This document shows positions 47,755-58,411 of a DNA stretch of 64,000 nt, in pieces. The translations under genes were made by a program, and so were the position numbers. A model generated the notes under the pieces. It was given only the letters and a program-made list of their open reading frames with translations, was not told where the DNA came from and did not search any database. The stretch's first letter is position 1. Every line of letters begins with the position of its first letter. The stretch spans positions 3,906,001-3,970,000 of the forward strand of contig NZ_MODU01000004.1 in assembly GCF_001885075.1 (NCBI RefSeq). The letters run 5' to 3'. This stretch comes from Alteromonas sp. V450 (GTDB lineage Bacteria; Pseudomonadota; Gammaproteobacteria; Enterobacterales; Alteromonadaceae).

Positions 47755-48624
47755 TTACTCATGCACGTTGTCACGGCCTTTCTCTAGTGCCCTTTCGTTT
47801 ATTTGTGCTTTTAGCGCTCGTATTTCTGCCAGCACATCGTTTAGCGTTGGCTCAACATATCCTTGCGCTTTTTGTTCTGCCACAAGCGCGGCTTGTTTTT
47901 CTGCACGCGCTTTCTCGTTCTCACGCTCCATCACATTAACAACAATGCCGATAACCATGTTAAGAAATGCAAATGCGGTAAAGAAAATAAACGTAAGGTA
48001 GAAAATCCAACTTAAGGAATAAACTTCCTGCGTTTCGTACATTACATCGGTCCAGTCTTCAAAGGTCATTATTCTAAACAGCGTGAGCATAGATATTGTG
48101 ATGTCGCCCCACAACACAGGATTAATGGTTTCAAAAAGTGTACTGCCAATTGCTGCGTAGATATAAAAAATAATGAACATCAATAACATAACGTAACCGA
48201 GTTGCGGCAACGCTTTCACAAGAGAAACTAACAAAATGCGTAATTCGGGAATGATTGAGATCATCCTTAACACCCTAAATACGCGCACCAAGCGGGCAAT
48301 AAGCGCTAATTCTGTATCATCAGCCGGGATAAGACTTATAACAACAATTAACGTATCAAACCAATTCCAGAAGCTGTTGAAGAAATGACGCTTACGTTGT
48401 TCTGCGAGAAATCGAATAGTGATTTCAGTTAAAAAGAACGCACTGATGAACCAATCTAGGAATAAGGTAACGGATGATAGTCCTGCTGGAAGCTCATACG
48501 TTTTTGCGCCCACTAAAAGCGCAGATACGATAATGACGCTGACAACAAAGGTTTCAAACCATTTGTTGGCGCGAATTCTTTCAAATTTATTCTGAAGTTC
48601 AGAGGCTTGCATTTCTTTTTTCAC
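47755..48624 (-). CDS. Six-helix voltage-gated cation channel (BacNav/Cav-like)
   Basis: A 289-aa single-domain channel that assembles as a tetramer. Segments S1-S4 (about residues 20-135) include a voltage sensor with regular arginines R111, R114, R117 and R120 (IARLVRVFRVLRMI). The pore region holds the selectivity filter TFEDWTDVMYE (residues 187-197), followed by S6 (about 215-240) and a C-terminal coiled coil rich in Glu, Lys and Ala. BacNav channels have TLESW and are sodium-selective; the FEDWTD version, with an extra acidic residue, resembles calcium-permeable filters, so ion selectivity is open. The start is GTG 48624 or ATG 48612; neither has a strong ribosome site. Confidence 0.88.
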   Translation of the reverse strand: MKKEMQASELQNKFERIRANKWFETFVVSVIIVSALLVGAKTYELPAGLSSVTLFLDWFISAFFLTEITIRFLAEQRKRHFFNSFWNWFDTLIVVISLIPADDTELALIARLVRVFRVLRMISIIPELRILLVSLVKALPQLGYVMLLMFIIFYIYAAIGSTLFETINPVLWGDITISMLTLFRIMTFEDWTDVMYETQEVYSLSWIFYLTFIFFTAFAFLNMVIGIVVNVMERENEKARAEKQAALVAEQKAQGYVEPTLNDVLAEIRALKAQINERALEKGRDNVHE

Positions 48625-48741
48625 TCAAGGGTTTAACGTTCGACAAAAAACTTGTCCACTGTTTAGTTGACGCTATACTAAAGTTGTAAGTAACCGCCTT
48701 TTCGGACGCGTTCTCAGTTAAAATCAAAAAGGGGCATTATC

Positions 48742-48894
48742 ATGGATGACGAAATACAACTGTTGCAGAGCAAGCTGCAGTCAGTATCTGAGTGTTTAGC
48801 CAACTTCACATTCAATAAACAAAATGCAGAGTATTTGCTTAACGAGTATCAGCAGCTTCTCGCTATTCTTAATAAGTATTCGCCCACAAACTAA
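48742..48894 (+). CDS. Small unknown ORF, 50 aa
   Basis: An ORF of 50 codons from ATG 48742 to TAA 48892-48894, with GGGG (48731-48734) about 7 nt upstream as a ribosome site. The product is a helical, leucine- and glutamine-rich acidic peptide (begins MDDEIQLLQSKLQS) with a single Cys, no membrane segment, and heptad-like Leu spacing suggesting a coiled coil. It is divergent from the ion-channel gene and convergent with tolC, in a gap otherwise empty. Codon use looks like its neighbours, but no homologue is recognised; conservation in relatives would decide. Confidence 0.55.
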   Translation: MDDEIQLLQSKLQSVSECLANFTFNKQNAEYLLNEYQQLLAILNKYSPTN

Positions 48895-48921
48895 CGACAT
48901 CCATTTTACCGTAGAAAACAA

Positions 48922-48948
48922 AAAGGGCAGCATTAATTGCTACCCTTT
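48922..48948 (-). terminator. Terminator of tolC
   Basis: On the minus strand AAAGGGTAGC and GCTGCCCTTT pair around AATTAAT with one mismatch, followed by TTTGTTTTC. This lies 55 bp past the tolC stop. On the plus strand the T-run is weak, so termination of the 50-aa ORF is less certain. Confidence 0.7.
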
Positions 48949-49002
48949 GCATATCATTTTGCGAGCCGCCCAAAACTGCAAAGGTTCAGGCGCAAACATT
49001 CA

Positions 49003-50400
49003 CTAGCTGTTGCCGTCTTTCTCAGCAGGCGTTAAGCCGCGATTGATCATTGCAACGTCTTCGCTTGTTAATGTACCAGCAGCTTGCTTGAGCGTAATAA
49101 CTGATTGAATAAAGTCATAACGAGCACCCGCTAAGTTGCGCTGTGCATCGAAAAGATTACGCGTGCTGTCTAGAACATCTACAATTGTTCTCGTGCCGAC
49201 ATCAAAACCGGCTTCCGTCGCTTTTAATGCGCTGTCTGCAGAAACGACAGACTGCTCAAGTGCGCGAATAGTCGATATAGATGCTTTTACATTGTTAAAC
49301 GAACTGCGAACGGACTGTACGGTTTGACGGTACGTCTGCTCGGCAGCTTGGCTTGCTGCAACGTAGTTATATTTTGCTCGTGAGGTCTGTGCGTTAACAC
49401 TGCCACCCTGATAAATGGGTACGCTCAGTGTGATGCCAATCGACTGGTTATCTAAATAAGGTGTTTCATAACCAAAGGGCGTGGTAGAGCCGTCATCGTT
49501 AAGCACTTCAGCGTCTACGTCATCTTTCGACCTGCCGTAGCTACCCGATAGTGACAACGTTGGTAAATGGCCTGTACGTGCAATAGCAATATCTTCTTTT
49601 GCAACATCCATTGCTAAACGGTCGACAAGCAGCGACAAATTCTTATCTTGAGCCGTTTTAAGCCAGTTATCCACGGTTTCTGGCACCGGCATAGTGGCCG
49701 AGAAGTTTTCAGTGTTTAAACCAAATAACCGGTCGTGGTATTTACCTGTTATTACACGAAGTGCTTCTAGTGCGAATTCAAGCTGATTTTTCGCCTGTAT
49801 TTCTTGAGCAACAGTGCTGTCATAATTTGCCTGAGCTTCGTGAACATCTGTAATGGCCGTCAGTCCAACTTCGAAACGCTGACGGGTTTGTTCAAGCTGT
49901 CGTTCAATAGCGCGTTTCTCGGCACCCACAAACTCAACATTGTCACGCGCACGAAGCACGTCGAAATAAGCGGTTACCGTGCGTACTATTACGTCTTGCA
50001 TACTTGCAGCAAGTTGTGCATCACTTTGCTCTGCAACTTTCTCTGCTCTATTCAACCCTAACCAGTTAGCATGGTCATAAAGCGACATTGATAAAGACAG
50101 ACCATAATTCAGCGTTGTCACTTCGGTATCGGTAGTGAATACCTGTAGCCCGTTGTCGCCAGCGGCTTGCTGAAAACGTTCAGATTCTGATTGGGTATAA
50201 CCAACTGAGCCTGAAATTTGAGGCAGCAAACTCGCTCTACTTATGCTTATCCCCTCAAACGCAGCATCACGTTGCGCTTTCGCTTGGTTCACTAATGGGT
50301 CGTTAGCCAGTGCTTGTTGATAAACCATCATTAAGTCATCGGCCAGCGCACTAGTTGTCATCGAAACTCCGATAACCAGCGACAGAAGTGTTCGTTTCAT
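49003..50400 (-). CDS. tolC: TolC-family outer membrane efflux channel
   Basis: Trimeric outer-membrane duct used by multidrug RND pumps and type I secretion. A signal peptide (MKRTLLSLVIGVSMTTSALA) is followed by two OEP repeats, each of helical and beta strands (LMMVYQQALANDPLVNQA, and QVEQTRQRFEVGLTAITDV-type helices; conserved DVLDSTRNLFDAQRNLAGARYD near residue 400). Start at ATG 50400, where AGGAAGAC lies upstream and the signal peptide begins cleanly; an upstream in-frame start would add 30 polar residues. Length 465 aa against 493 in E. coli. It is divergent from nudF, as in E. coli. Confidence 0.95.
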   Translation of the reverse strand: MKRTLLSLVIGVSMTTSALADDLMMVYQQALANDPLVNQAKAQRDAAFEGISISRASLLPQISGSVGYTQSESERFQQAAGDNGLQVFTTDTEVTTLNYGLSLSMSLYDHANWLGLNRAEKVAEQSDAQLAASMQDVIVRTVTAYFDVLRARDNVEFVGAEKRAIERQLEQTRQRFEVGLTAITDVHEAQANYDSTVAQEIQAKNQLEFALEALRVITGKYHDRLFGLNTENFSATMPVPETVDNWLKTAQDKNLSLLVDRLAMDVAKEDIAIARTGHLPTLSLSGSYGRSKDDVDAEVLNDDGSTTPFGYETPYLDNQSIGITLSVPIYQGGSVNAQTSRAKYNYVAASQAAEQTYRQTVQSVRSSFNNVKASISTIRALEQSVVSADSALKATEAGFDVGTRTIVDVLDSTRNLFDAQRNLAGARYDFIQSVITLKQAAGTLTSEDVAMINRGLTPAEKDGNS

Positions 50401-50696
50401 GCTTACGTCTTCCTGTTGTGTACAAGTTGTGTCGTCGTAGTCTTGTTGAGACGACTTATTTAAATCAAGTGTATGAAAATTCAACCACAAACCGAAAGTC
50501 CAAACTCGTAACAGTATTCGTTTAACTGTAACAGAATATGTGATCTACCCACGCAATTATTATAGTAATAGACGACTTGTAATCTGAGTTTTCCGTTTTA
50601 TTTTTACATCCTTCGTAGCATTTTTCACGCGTATACACGATAGGTGTGTAAATGTACTATGTATGATAAATCTATTTGAACCATAAGTGTCAGCAA

Positions 50697-51323
50697 ATGA
50701 GCAAGGAATTCCTTTCATTTACCTCAAATGACGTCGAAATCTCCGACATCAAGCCAGTTTATCGTGGTTTCTTTACCATGAATCAGTATAAGTTTAAGCA
50801 CAAGTGTTTTAATGGAGAATGGAGCGATACCGTAACGCGAGAAATTTTCGAGCGCGGTCACGCGGTGGGGGTCTTACCCTACGATCCCATTCTTCAGGAG
50901 TTTGTGCTTATTGAGCAAGTAAGAATTGGGGCGTTAGCCACATCTTCAAGCCCTTGGCTAATAGAAATTATTGCCGGCATGATTGATAAAGGTGAAACGC
51001 CTGAAGCCGTGTGCCACAGAGAATCAATGGAAGAAGCGGGGATCGAATTACAGAACTTGACCAAGGCGCTAAGCTATTTATCAAGTCCGGGCGGTACCAC
51101 AGAAAGATTACATATTTTTATAGCGCAAACTAATGCAAGCAAAGCCCAGGGCATACATGGCTTAGAAAGCGAGTCTGAAGATATTAAAGTACACAGGGTA
51201 AAAGAAAATACCGCCCTTGAATGGCTTGAAAATGGCCATATAGACAACGCCGCGGCGGTAATTGCGCTACAATGGTTCTTTATGCACAAAACACAACTTA
51301 TGGAGCAATGGCAGGCATCGTGA
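50697..51323 (+). CDS. nudF: ADP-ribose pyrophosphatase
   Basis: Hydrolyses ADP-ribose and related nucleotide sugars. The Nudix box GMIDKGETPEAVCHRESMEE followed by AGIEL sits near residue 95-115, and the N-terminal VYRGFFTMNQYKFKH segment matches the NudF/AdpP subfamily, as does SSPGGTTERLHIFIA after the box. Start at ATG 50697, giving 208 aa (E. coli 209); an earlier TTG at 50676 is less likely. It heads the nudF-yqiB-cpdA-yqiA-parE cluster, whose order matches E. coli. The last four bases overlap yqiB as GTGA. Confidence 0.95.
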   Translation: MSKEFLSFTSNDVEISDIKPVYRGFFTMNQYKFKHKCFNGEWSDTVTREIFERGHAVGVLPYDPILQEFVLIEQVRIGALATSSSPWLIEIIAGMIDKGETPEAVCHRESMEEAGIELQNLTKALSYLSSPGGTTERLHIFIAQTNASKAQGIHGLESESEDIKVHRVKENTALEWLENGHIDNAAAVIALQWFFMHKTQLMEQWQAS

Positions 51324-51760
51324 CTCAACGTAACCAACGAAAATACGTACCCCATCTTCCGTCAATGCAAGCGCTTTGCGAGCTTAACTATTCTTATGTA
51401 CTGAGAATACTACCTGACTGCGATACGGAGGATTTACGTTATGCATTTTCTATCGGTAAGGGATTGTCATACGAAATTCAGATAGTCGAGTCTGCGCGCT
51501 ACACCAGTACAATTAACATTAAACAGACGACAAAAGATTTACCCACCTACTTAACTCCAACAATGACGGTGCGCCTTTATCACGATGCCAGAATGGCTGA
51601 GGTTATCAATAGTCAAAACACAGGAGCGCTTGAACCGTCATACGAGTATCCGAATTTGAAAATGCGCCAGCGTAACGAAAAGCACATGGTGAATATCTTT
51701 TTAGCTGAATGGCTAAACTTCTGTTTGCAACATTCCTCAAACGTTACTTCTGAAGCGTGA
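51320..51760 (+). CDS. yqiB: DUF1249 family protein YqiB
   Basis: Conserved small protein of unknown function, always found between nudF and cpdA. MTQRNQRKYVPHLPSMQALCELNY aligns with the start of E. coli YqiB (begins MKRYTPDFPEMMRLCEMN), and SMTVRLYHDA-like TMTVRLYHDARMAEV, YEYPNLKMRQRNEKH and FLAEWLNFCL are family landmarks. The start is set at GTG 51320: it overlaps the nudF stop as GTGA, has AGG 4 nt upstream, and gives 146 aa against 140. An ATG at 51308 is possible but has poor ribosome-site spacing. Confidence 0.88.
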   Translation: MTQRNQRKYVPHLPSMQALCELNYSYVLRILPDCDTEDLRYAFSIGKGLSYEIQIVESARYTSTINIKQTTKDLPTYLTPTMTVRLYHDARMAEVINSQNTGALEPSYEYPNLKMRQRNEKHMVNIFLAEWLNFCLQHSSNVTSEA

Positions 51761-52560
51761 TAACACTCATTCAGCTAAGTGATTGCCACTTATTAAAAGA
51801 CAAAGATAAGACGGGATATGCGGGCATCGCGCCTTATTGCTCATTAGCACGCGTGCTTTCAGATATCCAAAATTACGTTGTTCAAGACGTTGCCAATGAG
51901 CCCCAGCAGAGAGCAAAGCACCAAGTAGTCGTGCTGGTTACTGGGGATATTAGTGGCGATAATTCCCCTGAGAGCTATCAGTATTTTGTTGCATTGATGG
52001 AGCAATATATTACGCCAACAAATATAGAATGGTTTGTGCTGGCGGGAAACCATGACAACAACCCGTACTTCGAAACGTACGTTGGCAGTCGGCACTTACT
52101 ATGCAATGACTCGTTAATCTTATGCAATTGGCAAATACACGGCATGGATACCCGCGCTACAAGTAATATGCATACGGCAGCGGGGGAAGTAAAAGAAAGC
52201 GATATACAGGCGCTAGAGCAATCGTTAACTACGTCACCGCAGACAAATCATCTTGTTGCGCTTCATCATCACATATTGCCGTCAAACAGTTGGATGGATA
52301 AGCACTTTCTCACTAATGCTGAGCGTCTTGTATCGTTAGCAGATGATCACCCACAGCTAAGAGCGTTTGTGCATGGTCATGTGCATTCGCCATTGCGACA
52401 GTATGTAGGAAAGCATCAAACCCCATCCTATGGAACTCCCTCCACCTGCTGGCAATGGGAAATGCAACATGAATTTGGGGTGAGTTCAGACGCACCGGGC
52501 TATCAAGTTTTCAAATTGAACGACGACGGCTCGATGGACGTAAGGGTTATTCGGGTTTAA
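51757..52560 (+). CDS. cpdA: 3',5'-cyclic-AMP phosphodiesterase CpdA
   Basis: Hydrolyses cAMP and so tunes CRP activity. Calcineurin-like metallophosphoesterase: LSDCHLLKDK (D-x-H), VTGDISGDNS, AGNHDNN, and histidines in LHHHILP and VHGHVHSP, supplying both metal sites. The length is 267 aa against 275 in E. coli. The start is GTG, overlapping the yqiB stop as GTGA (51757-51760), so it is translationally coupled. The next gene is yqiA after 55 bp. Confidence 0.95.
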   Translation: MITLIQLSDCHLLKDKDKTGYAGIAPYCSLARVLSDIQNYVVQDVANEPQQRAKHQVVVLVTGDISGDNSPESYQYFVALMEQYITPTNIEWFVLAGNHDNNPYFETYVGSRHLLCNDSLILCNWQIHGMDTRATSNMHTAAGEVKESDIQALEQSLTTSPQTNHLVALHHHILPSNSWMDKHFLTNAERLVSLADDHPQLRAFVHGHVHSPLRQYVGKHQTPSYGTPSTCWQWEMQHEFGVSSDAPGYQVFKLNDDGSMDVRVIRV

Positions 52561-52615
52561 GTTAATACCTGTTTGTACTCAAATCAAAAAATCACAACCA
52601 AGAAAAAAGACCAAT

Positions 52616-53197
52616 ATGCAGCATATTTTATACCTTCACGGCTTTCTCAGTTCGCCAAAATCGATAAAGGCGCAGGCCACAAAAGCGTATTTTGAGCAGC
52701 ACCACTCAAACGTCACCTTACATATTCCAGAGTTGTCTAACTTCCCCAGTAAAGTGGAAGCGCAGCTAATTACACTTATTGAGACTACCCCAGCACTGCG
52801 TGAAAATGGGCTGAAACTTATTGGTAGCTCAATGGGAGGGTATCTCTCTACGTATTTGCTTGAAAAGTTTGGTGGCAAAGCTGTGTTAATTAACCCTGCG
52901 GTGCGACCCTACGAGCTTTTGCAGGGCTTTATCGGTGCTCATGAAAACCCTTACAGCAAAGAAAAGTTTGAAATAGTAGAAAGTGATATGGGGGTAATCC
53001 AAGCATTAGAAGCTTCCTCAATTAAAACGCCAGGCAATTACAAAGTGCTGCTTCAGACCGAGGATGAAACACTGGATTACCGCTTGGCTGCAGAGAAATA
53101 CGCACAAAGTCATTTGGTTATTGAAGAAGGCGGCGATCACAGCTTTGTAGGTTACGAAAATCACTTGCCTGCTATTGCCGAGTTTTTGCTTAAATAA
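52616..53197 (+). CDS. yqiA: YqiA/UPF0227 esterase
   Basis: Small alpha/beta-hydrolase with short-chain acyl esterase activity reported for the E. coli homologue. LYLHGFLSSPKSIKAQ (oxyanion region), GSSMGGYLSTYL (nucleophile elbow with Ser), NPAVRPYELLQGFIG, an Asp in TEDETLDYR and the final His in GGDHSFVGYE complete the catalytic set. At 193 aa it is of the usual length. Physiological substrate unknown. Precedes parE, as in E. coli, with a 136-bp gap that may hold a parE promoter. Confidence 0.93.
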   Translation: MQHILYLHGFLSSPKSIKAQATKAYFEQHHSNVTLHIPELSNFPSKVEAQLITLIETTPALRENGLKLIGSSMGGYLSTYLLEKFGGKAVLINPAVRPYELLQGFIGAHENPYSKEKFEIVESDMGVIQALEASSIKTPGNYKVLLQTEDETLDYRLAAEKYAQSHLVIEEGGDHSFVGYENHLPAIAEFLLK

Positions 53198-53318
53198 GCG
53201 CATTGCCAGTCTGTACTCGCCCTGCTAACATCAAACGTATGTTGTGTGGCGCTATGCTTACTGAAGTTACTATAGCTATCCTTAGTGCCACGTACCTCTT
53301 TCTTTGTCGCTGGCTTAA

Positions 53319-55229
<1,911 letters not shown>

Positions 55230-55340
55230 ATTGCAGAAGCGCGTCACTATTGTGCTTATTTGTAGAAGCGTGTATTGATAACGCTGCTCAAACAAGTGAC
55301 CGCTAGGCAAGCAACCTTATCGCTACACGAAACAAAGTAG

Positions 55341-55384
55341 AAACGCCGAGAAACTATCCTGATACGGAAAGTTCTCGGCGTTTT
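55341..55384. terminator. Terminator between parE and the convergent gene
   Basis: AAACGCCGAGAA-CT pairs with AGTTCTCGGCGTTT around TATCCTGATACGG-type loop bases, followed by TTTT. It overlaps the last codons of the minus-strand PQ-loop-like gene (stop at 55354) and lies 110 bp past parE. Confidence 0.75.
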
Positions 55385-56082
55385 AGTTTGTGCATCTGCA
55401 ATAAAATACTGCCACGCATAATTACGCTAGTGCCATTTAAGATAAGCAGCGGCCAGCTTTGGCTTAAGGGCATTGTTAGGCCAAACAATAGAGTGCTAAC
55501 GTCTTTTATCAATATATTGCGAAACAGCGCAAATGACAGCGAGCCCACTTTTCGTCTGCGCTGCAGTACAAACCACTGGTGCAGTGAACCTTGAAACAAG
55601 ATAACGGTTACAACCAGCATTAAGGTGTTTGCGCCAAGTTGTGCAAGCGCTGGGAAAGGGCGAAAAGCAATGGAAAGAGTACCACCAATGAGAGCTAGCA
55701 AGGCGACTGCGGCAACGTAACCTGAAATTGTAGTACGCCTGTGCTGCCAAATTTTCCAAATGATAATGAGCGTAAGAATGAGCGCCCCAAAACGGGTCCA
55801 CACCAAATAATGGTTGAAAGGCTCTACCGAAATGCCAAATAGAAAAATAGAGAAAAAGGCAAAATAGCTAGAGCCAAACTGGTTAAGTGACAAACTATAG
55901 TTAGCATCGTCACTCTCGCTAGAAACAGGCACTTGAAAGCGCGTCATGGCCTTAATTTGTGACCATAATCCTAACCATGTCAGTAAAAACAGCGCGGCAC
56001 TGGCAAAGCCTAAAATGTGGTAAAGCACCCAATTTGCTCCACGTTGAAATTGTCCTAATTCGTGAGTGTCCCAGTGTACCAC
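55354..56082 (-). CDS. PQ-loop-like integral membrane protein, unknown
   Basis: A 242-aa protein with about six to seven membrane segments. The C-terminal 75 residues (FQGSLHQWFVLQRRRKVGSL, then DVSTLLFGLTMPLSQSWPLL and LNGTSVIMRGSILLQM) resemble a SWEET/PQ-loop repeat: a Q, basic residues, GS-L-S, then a Trp/Asn pair before a final helix. The N-terminal part has no recognised family. The start is GTG at 56082, with uncertain ribosome site; no better in-frame start exists nearby. It is divergent from the HAD gene, whose start at 56137 leaves a 54-bp gap. Confidence 0.6.
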   Translation of the reverse strand: MVHWDTHELGQFQRGANWVLYHILGFASAALFLLTWLGLWSQIKAMTRFQVPVSSESDDANYSLSLNQFGSSYFAFFSIFLFGISVEPFNHYLVWTRFGALILTLIIIWKIWQHRRTTISGYVAAVALLALIGGTLSIAFRPFPALAQLGANTLMLVVTVILFQGSLHQWFVLQRRRKVGSLSFALFRNILIKDVSTLLFGLTMPLSQSWPLLILNGTSVIMRGSILLQMHKLKRRELSVSG

Positions 56083-56136
56083 AGCACTGGCACTGTTCTG
56101 GCATGTTCTGGTATTGAACTAGCAAGGAGGTTTATT

Positions 56137-56838
56137 TTGACATTTAACTCAGTATCTTCATCAACCCGCCAGATAGCGGTAAGTGATAAAACCACAACGC
56201 TATTATTTGATCACGACGGTACCCTTATTGACTCAGAATCCGTACATTTTGACCTGTGGAAAGACATTTTGTTGGCGTACGATATTGAACTAAGCGAAGG
56301 GTTTTATTGTGAAGTGATGGCGGGTATTCCCGTAAAGCAAAATGCTGTGGATCTTGTCGAACATTTTAATATTGATGTAGCGCCGCAGGTGCTAGCAGAG
56401 CAAAAACACAAAAGTATTAGCGACTACTTAGATAAACAAGCGTTTCCCTTAATGCCGTTTGCTAAAGAAACCATTGAACATTGTGCACACAAAGGCTACA
56501 CCATTGGCATTGTGACTGGGGGAAGTAAAAAATCGGTAGAAAAAACCTTGTCTCACTATGGTTTAGGTAATTTTATTTCCTGTGTGGTTGCCGTTGAAGA
56601 CGTTGAGCACAGTAAGCCTGCGCCTGACTGTTACACTCTTGCGATGGACAAGCTAGAAAAAATACCGGGTGAATGTGTGGCAATTGAAGACACGCAAACC
56701 GGCATGACAGCGGCACTTGCTGCAAACATAGCCTGCGTAGTGATACCCACAGATTTGTCGAAGTATCATGACTTGTCTGGCGCCACAGCGCGTTACACAA
56801 GTCTGAAAGATTGGGTAGGCAGTGAATTCTCTGTTTAG
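56137..56838 (+). CDS. HAD-superfamily phosphatase (Gph/beta-PGM-like)
   Basis: A 233-aa haloacid-dehalogenase hydrolase of subfamily I. Nucleophile motif LLFDHDGTLIDSES, motif II IVTGGSKKSVEK with Thr, motif III Lys in SKPAPDCYTLAMDKL, and motif IV VAIEDTQTGMTAAL. The substrate is probably a small sugar phosphate, but Gph, beta-phosphoglucomutase and related members cannot be separated here. The start is TTG at 56137 because AAGGAGG (56124-56130) lies 6 nt upstream; the longer ORF from 56062 would run into the divergent gene. The motif-I Asp follows an unusual leader of about 20 polar residues. Confidence 0.9.
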   Translation: MTFNSVSSSTRQIAVSDKTTTLLFDHDGTLIDSESVHFDLWKDILLAYDIELSEGFYCEVMAGIPVKQNAVDLVEHFNIDVAPQVLAEQKHKSISDYLDKQAFPLMPFAKETIEHCAHKGYTIGIVTGGSKKSVEKTLSHYGLGNFISCVVAVEDVEHSKPAPDCYTLAMDKLEKIPGECVAIEDTQTGMTAALAANIACVVIPTDLSKYHDLSGATARYTSLKDWVGSEFSV

Positions 56839-57017
56839 CTTTTTCGGTGGTGATCAATTACCGACTTGTTGTGCCACTTGTCGCTGGTGGCGCGAAAATA
56901 GATAACGTAGTATAACCAGCACTTTAGGGCATAGTGTTGTTTGCCGCACAACGAAGAACACTGAAGGCGCTAACCTATTTTTTTATTAATTGTTATGACA
57001 GGTAAAGCTGATTTCTC

Positions 57018-58313
57018 ATGATTTTGCGTAGCGTTAAATGGCTTTTGATTATTATCGCCATTATGGTTGTTTTGCTTGTTGTCGGCGTAGCTAGTGTGAC
57101 TATTTTAGCTGTACAAAAACAGCCTTTAGTCGCATCGACAGCGCCCACGCAACTAGATGGTGCCGACAGTGTTAACCAGTTGCTTGGGCAGCTGCAGCAA
57201 GCCTTTTCTCGGCGAGAAGAAAGTCACGAGGTAACGCTTAGTGAAACGCAAGTGGAAAGCCTTGTGGGCGTGTTGCAGCGAGCATTGCCTGACTTTAAAG
57301 GCGTAGTGAGTATCTCGCCATTAGCTGGCACCATCCACATTACCTATGCCATTAAAAACACGGGATATTACGTTAACGCGTCAGCGTTAGTTTTACCTGG
57401 TAATAGCCTTCGCATAGAACAAGTTCAAGTTGGCGACTTAACCATTCCCGGGCGTTTTTTACTCGGCTTGCTAGAGCGCACGGTGAATTCTTACACGCAA
57501 TCAGAAATAGCGACTATTGCACTATCGCGGGTTGAACGTGTGACGATGCAAAGCGGCGAGCTTACTCTTGATATTGGGCGCTTAGATGCACTGCTAAGTG
57601 AACTGAATGTCGTTACGTCTAATATGTCTGTAAATAAAGAAACGGCACTGCAACGTTTGTCAGCGTATTATCTTCGCTATCTTTCTGGAAGAGAAATAGC
57701 GTTATCAGATGAGCCGGTTTCTCTCATAGAATATTTACGAGAAGGGATGGCGCGAGCTCGTGAACAAAGCCAGACGCCCCAGGATGCCGTTCTGCATAAC
57801 AAAGCGGTAATTTTTGCATTGGCTGTGTATGTGGGCCATCATCGTGTGGGTACCTTAATCGGCGATATTCAACCGAACTCCGACAGAGCCCTTAAGCCAC
57901 GTAGAGGCGCTGTGCTTCATCATCGCAATGATTTAGCCCGCCATTTTATTATTTCAGCCGCATTAGAGCTGATGGCCGAGCAAGGTATGTCGTTGGCAAT
58001 TGGTGAATTTAAAGAGCTTATGGACCGAGGTAATGGTGGCTCTGGCTATAGTTTTGTGGATTTAGCGGCAGACATGTCGGGGACTGAGTTTGCGAAAGTT
58101 GCCACCAATCCAAGTACGGCGCTAGATGTGCAAAACACGATAGCCCGTATTCAAAGTGAACTTGAAATTATCCCATCTATAGACGGGCTGCCTGAGGGTT
58201 TAAGTAAGCAAGCGTTTACTAACCAATACCAGAAGGTTGACAGCGAGGATTACTTGAAAGAGGTACAGGAAATTAAGCGTAGAATTGGTGCTTTGCCGCT
58301 TTATCAAAAATAA
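57018..58313 (+). CDS. Membrane-anchored unknown protein, 431 aa
   Basis: Not recognised. Residues about 7-32 form a single N-terminal membrane helix (LLIIIAIMVVLLVVGVASV), followed by a periplasmic part. The first 170 residues look beta-rich (GTIHITYAIKNTGYYVNASALVLPGNSL) and the last 170 helical, with a His/Arg-rich stretch (LHHRNDLARHFIISAALELMAEQG) that looks conserved and could bind metal or lipid. No enzyme motif is visible. AGGTAA precedes the ATG by 14 nt. It is monocistronic and ends at the terminator at 58361-58385. Confidence 0.7.
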   Translation: MILRSVKWLLIIIAIMVVLLVVGVASVTILAVQKQPLVASTAPTQLDGADSVNQLLGQLQQAFSRREESHEVTLSETQVESLVGVLQRALPDFKGVVSISPLAGTIHITYAIKNTGYYVNASALVLPGNSLRIEQVQVGDLTIPGRFLLGLLERTVNSYTQSEIATIALSRVERVTMQSGELTLDIGRLDALLSELNVVTSNMSVNKETALQRLSAYYLRYLSGREIALSDEPVSLIEYLREGMARAREQSQTPQDAVLHNKAVIFALAVYVGHHRVGTLIGDIQPNSDRALKPRRGAVLHHRNDLARHFIISAALELMAEQGMSLAIGEFKELMDRGNGGSGYSFVDLAADMSGTEFAKVATNPSTALDVQNTIARIQSELEIIPSIDGLPEGLSKQAFTNQYQKVDSEDYLKEVQEIKRRIGALPLYQK

Positions 58314-58360
58314 TCAGTAAGGCGTTGAAGAGTGCGCTGTAAGAAAGCAGAAAATACAAT

Positions 58361-58385
58361 AAAGTCCGCGAATAAAGCGGACTTT
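58361..58385. terminator. Terminator between unknown genes
   Basis: AAAGTCCGC pairs with GCGGACTTT around GAATAAA, with T-rich sequence on the right (CCTTTTC) and, on the minus strand, TTTATTGTATTTTC. It serves the convergent genes ending at 58313 and 58412. Confidence 0.8.
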
Positions 58386-58411
58386 CCTTTTCATATCTCT
58401 ATCTGCGCGTA

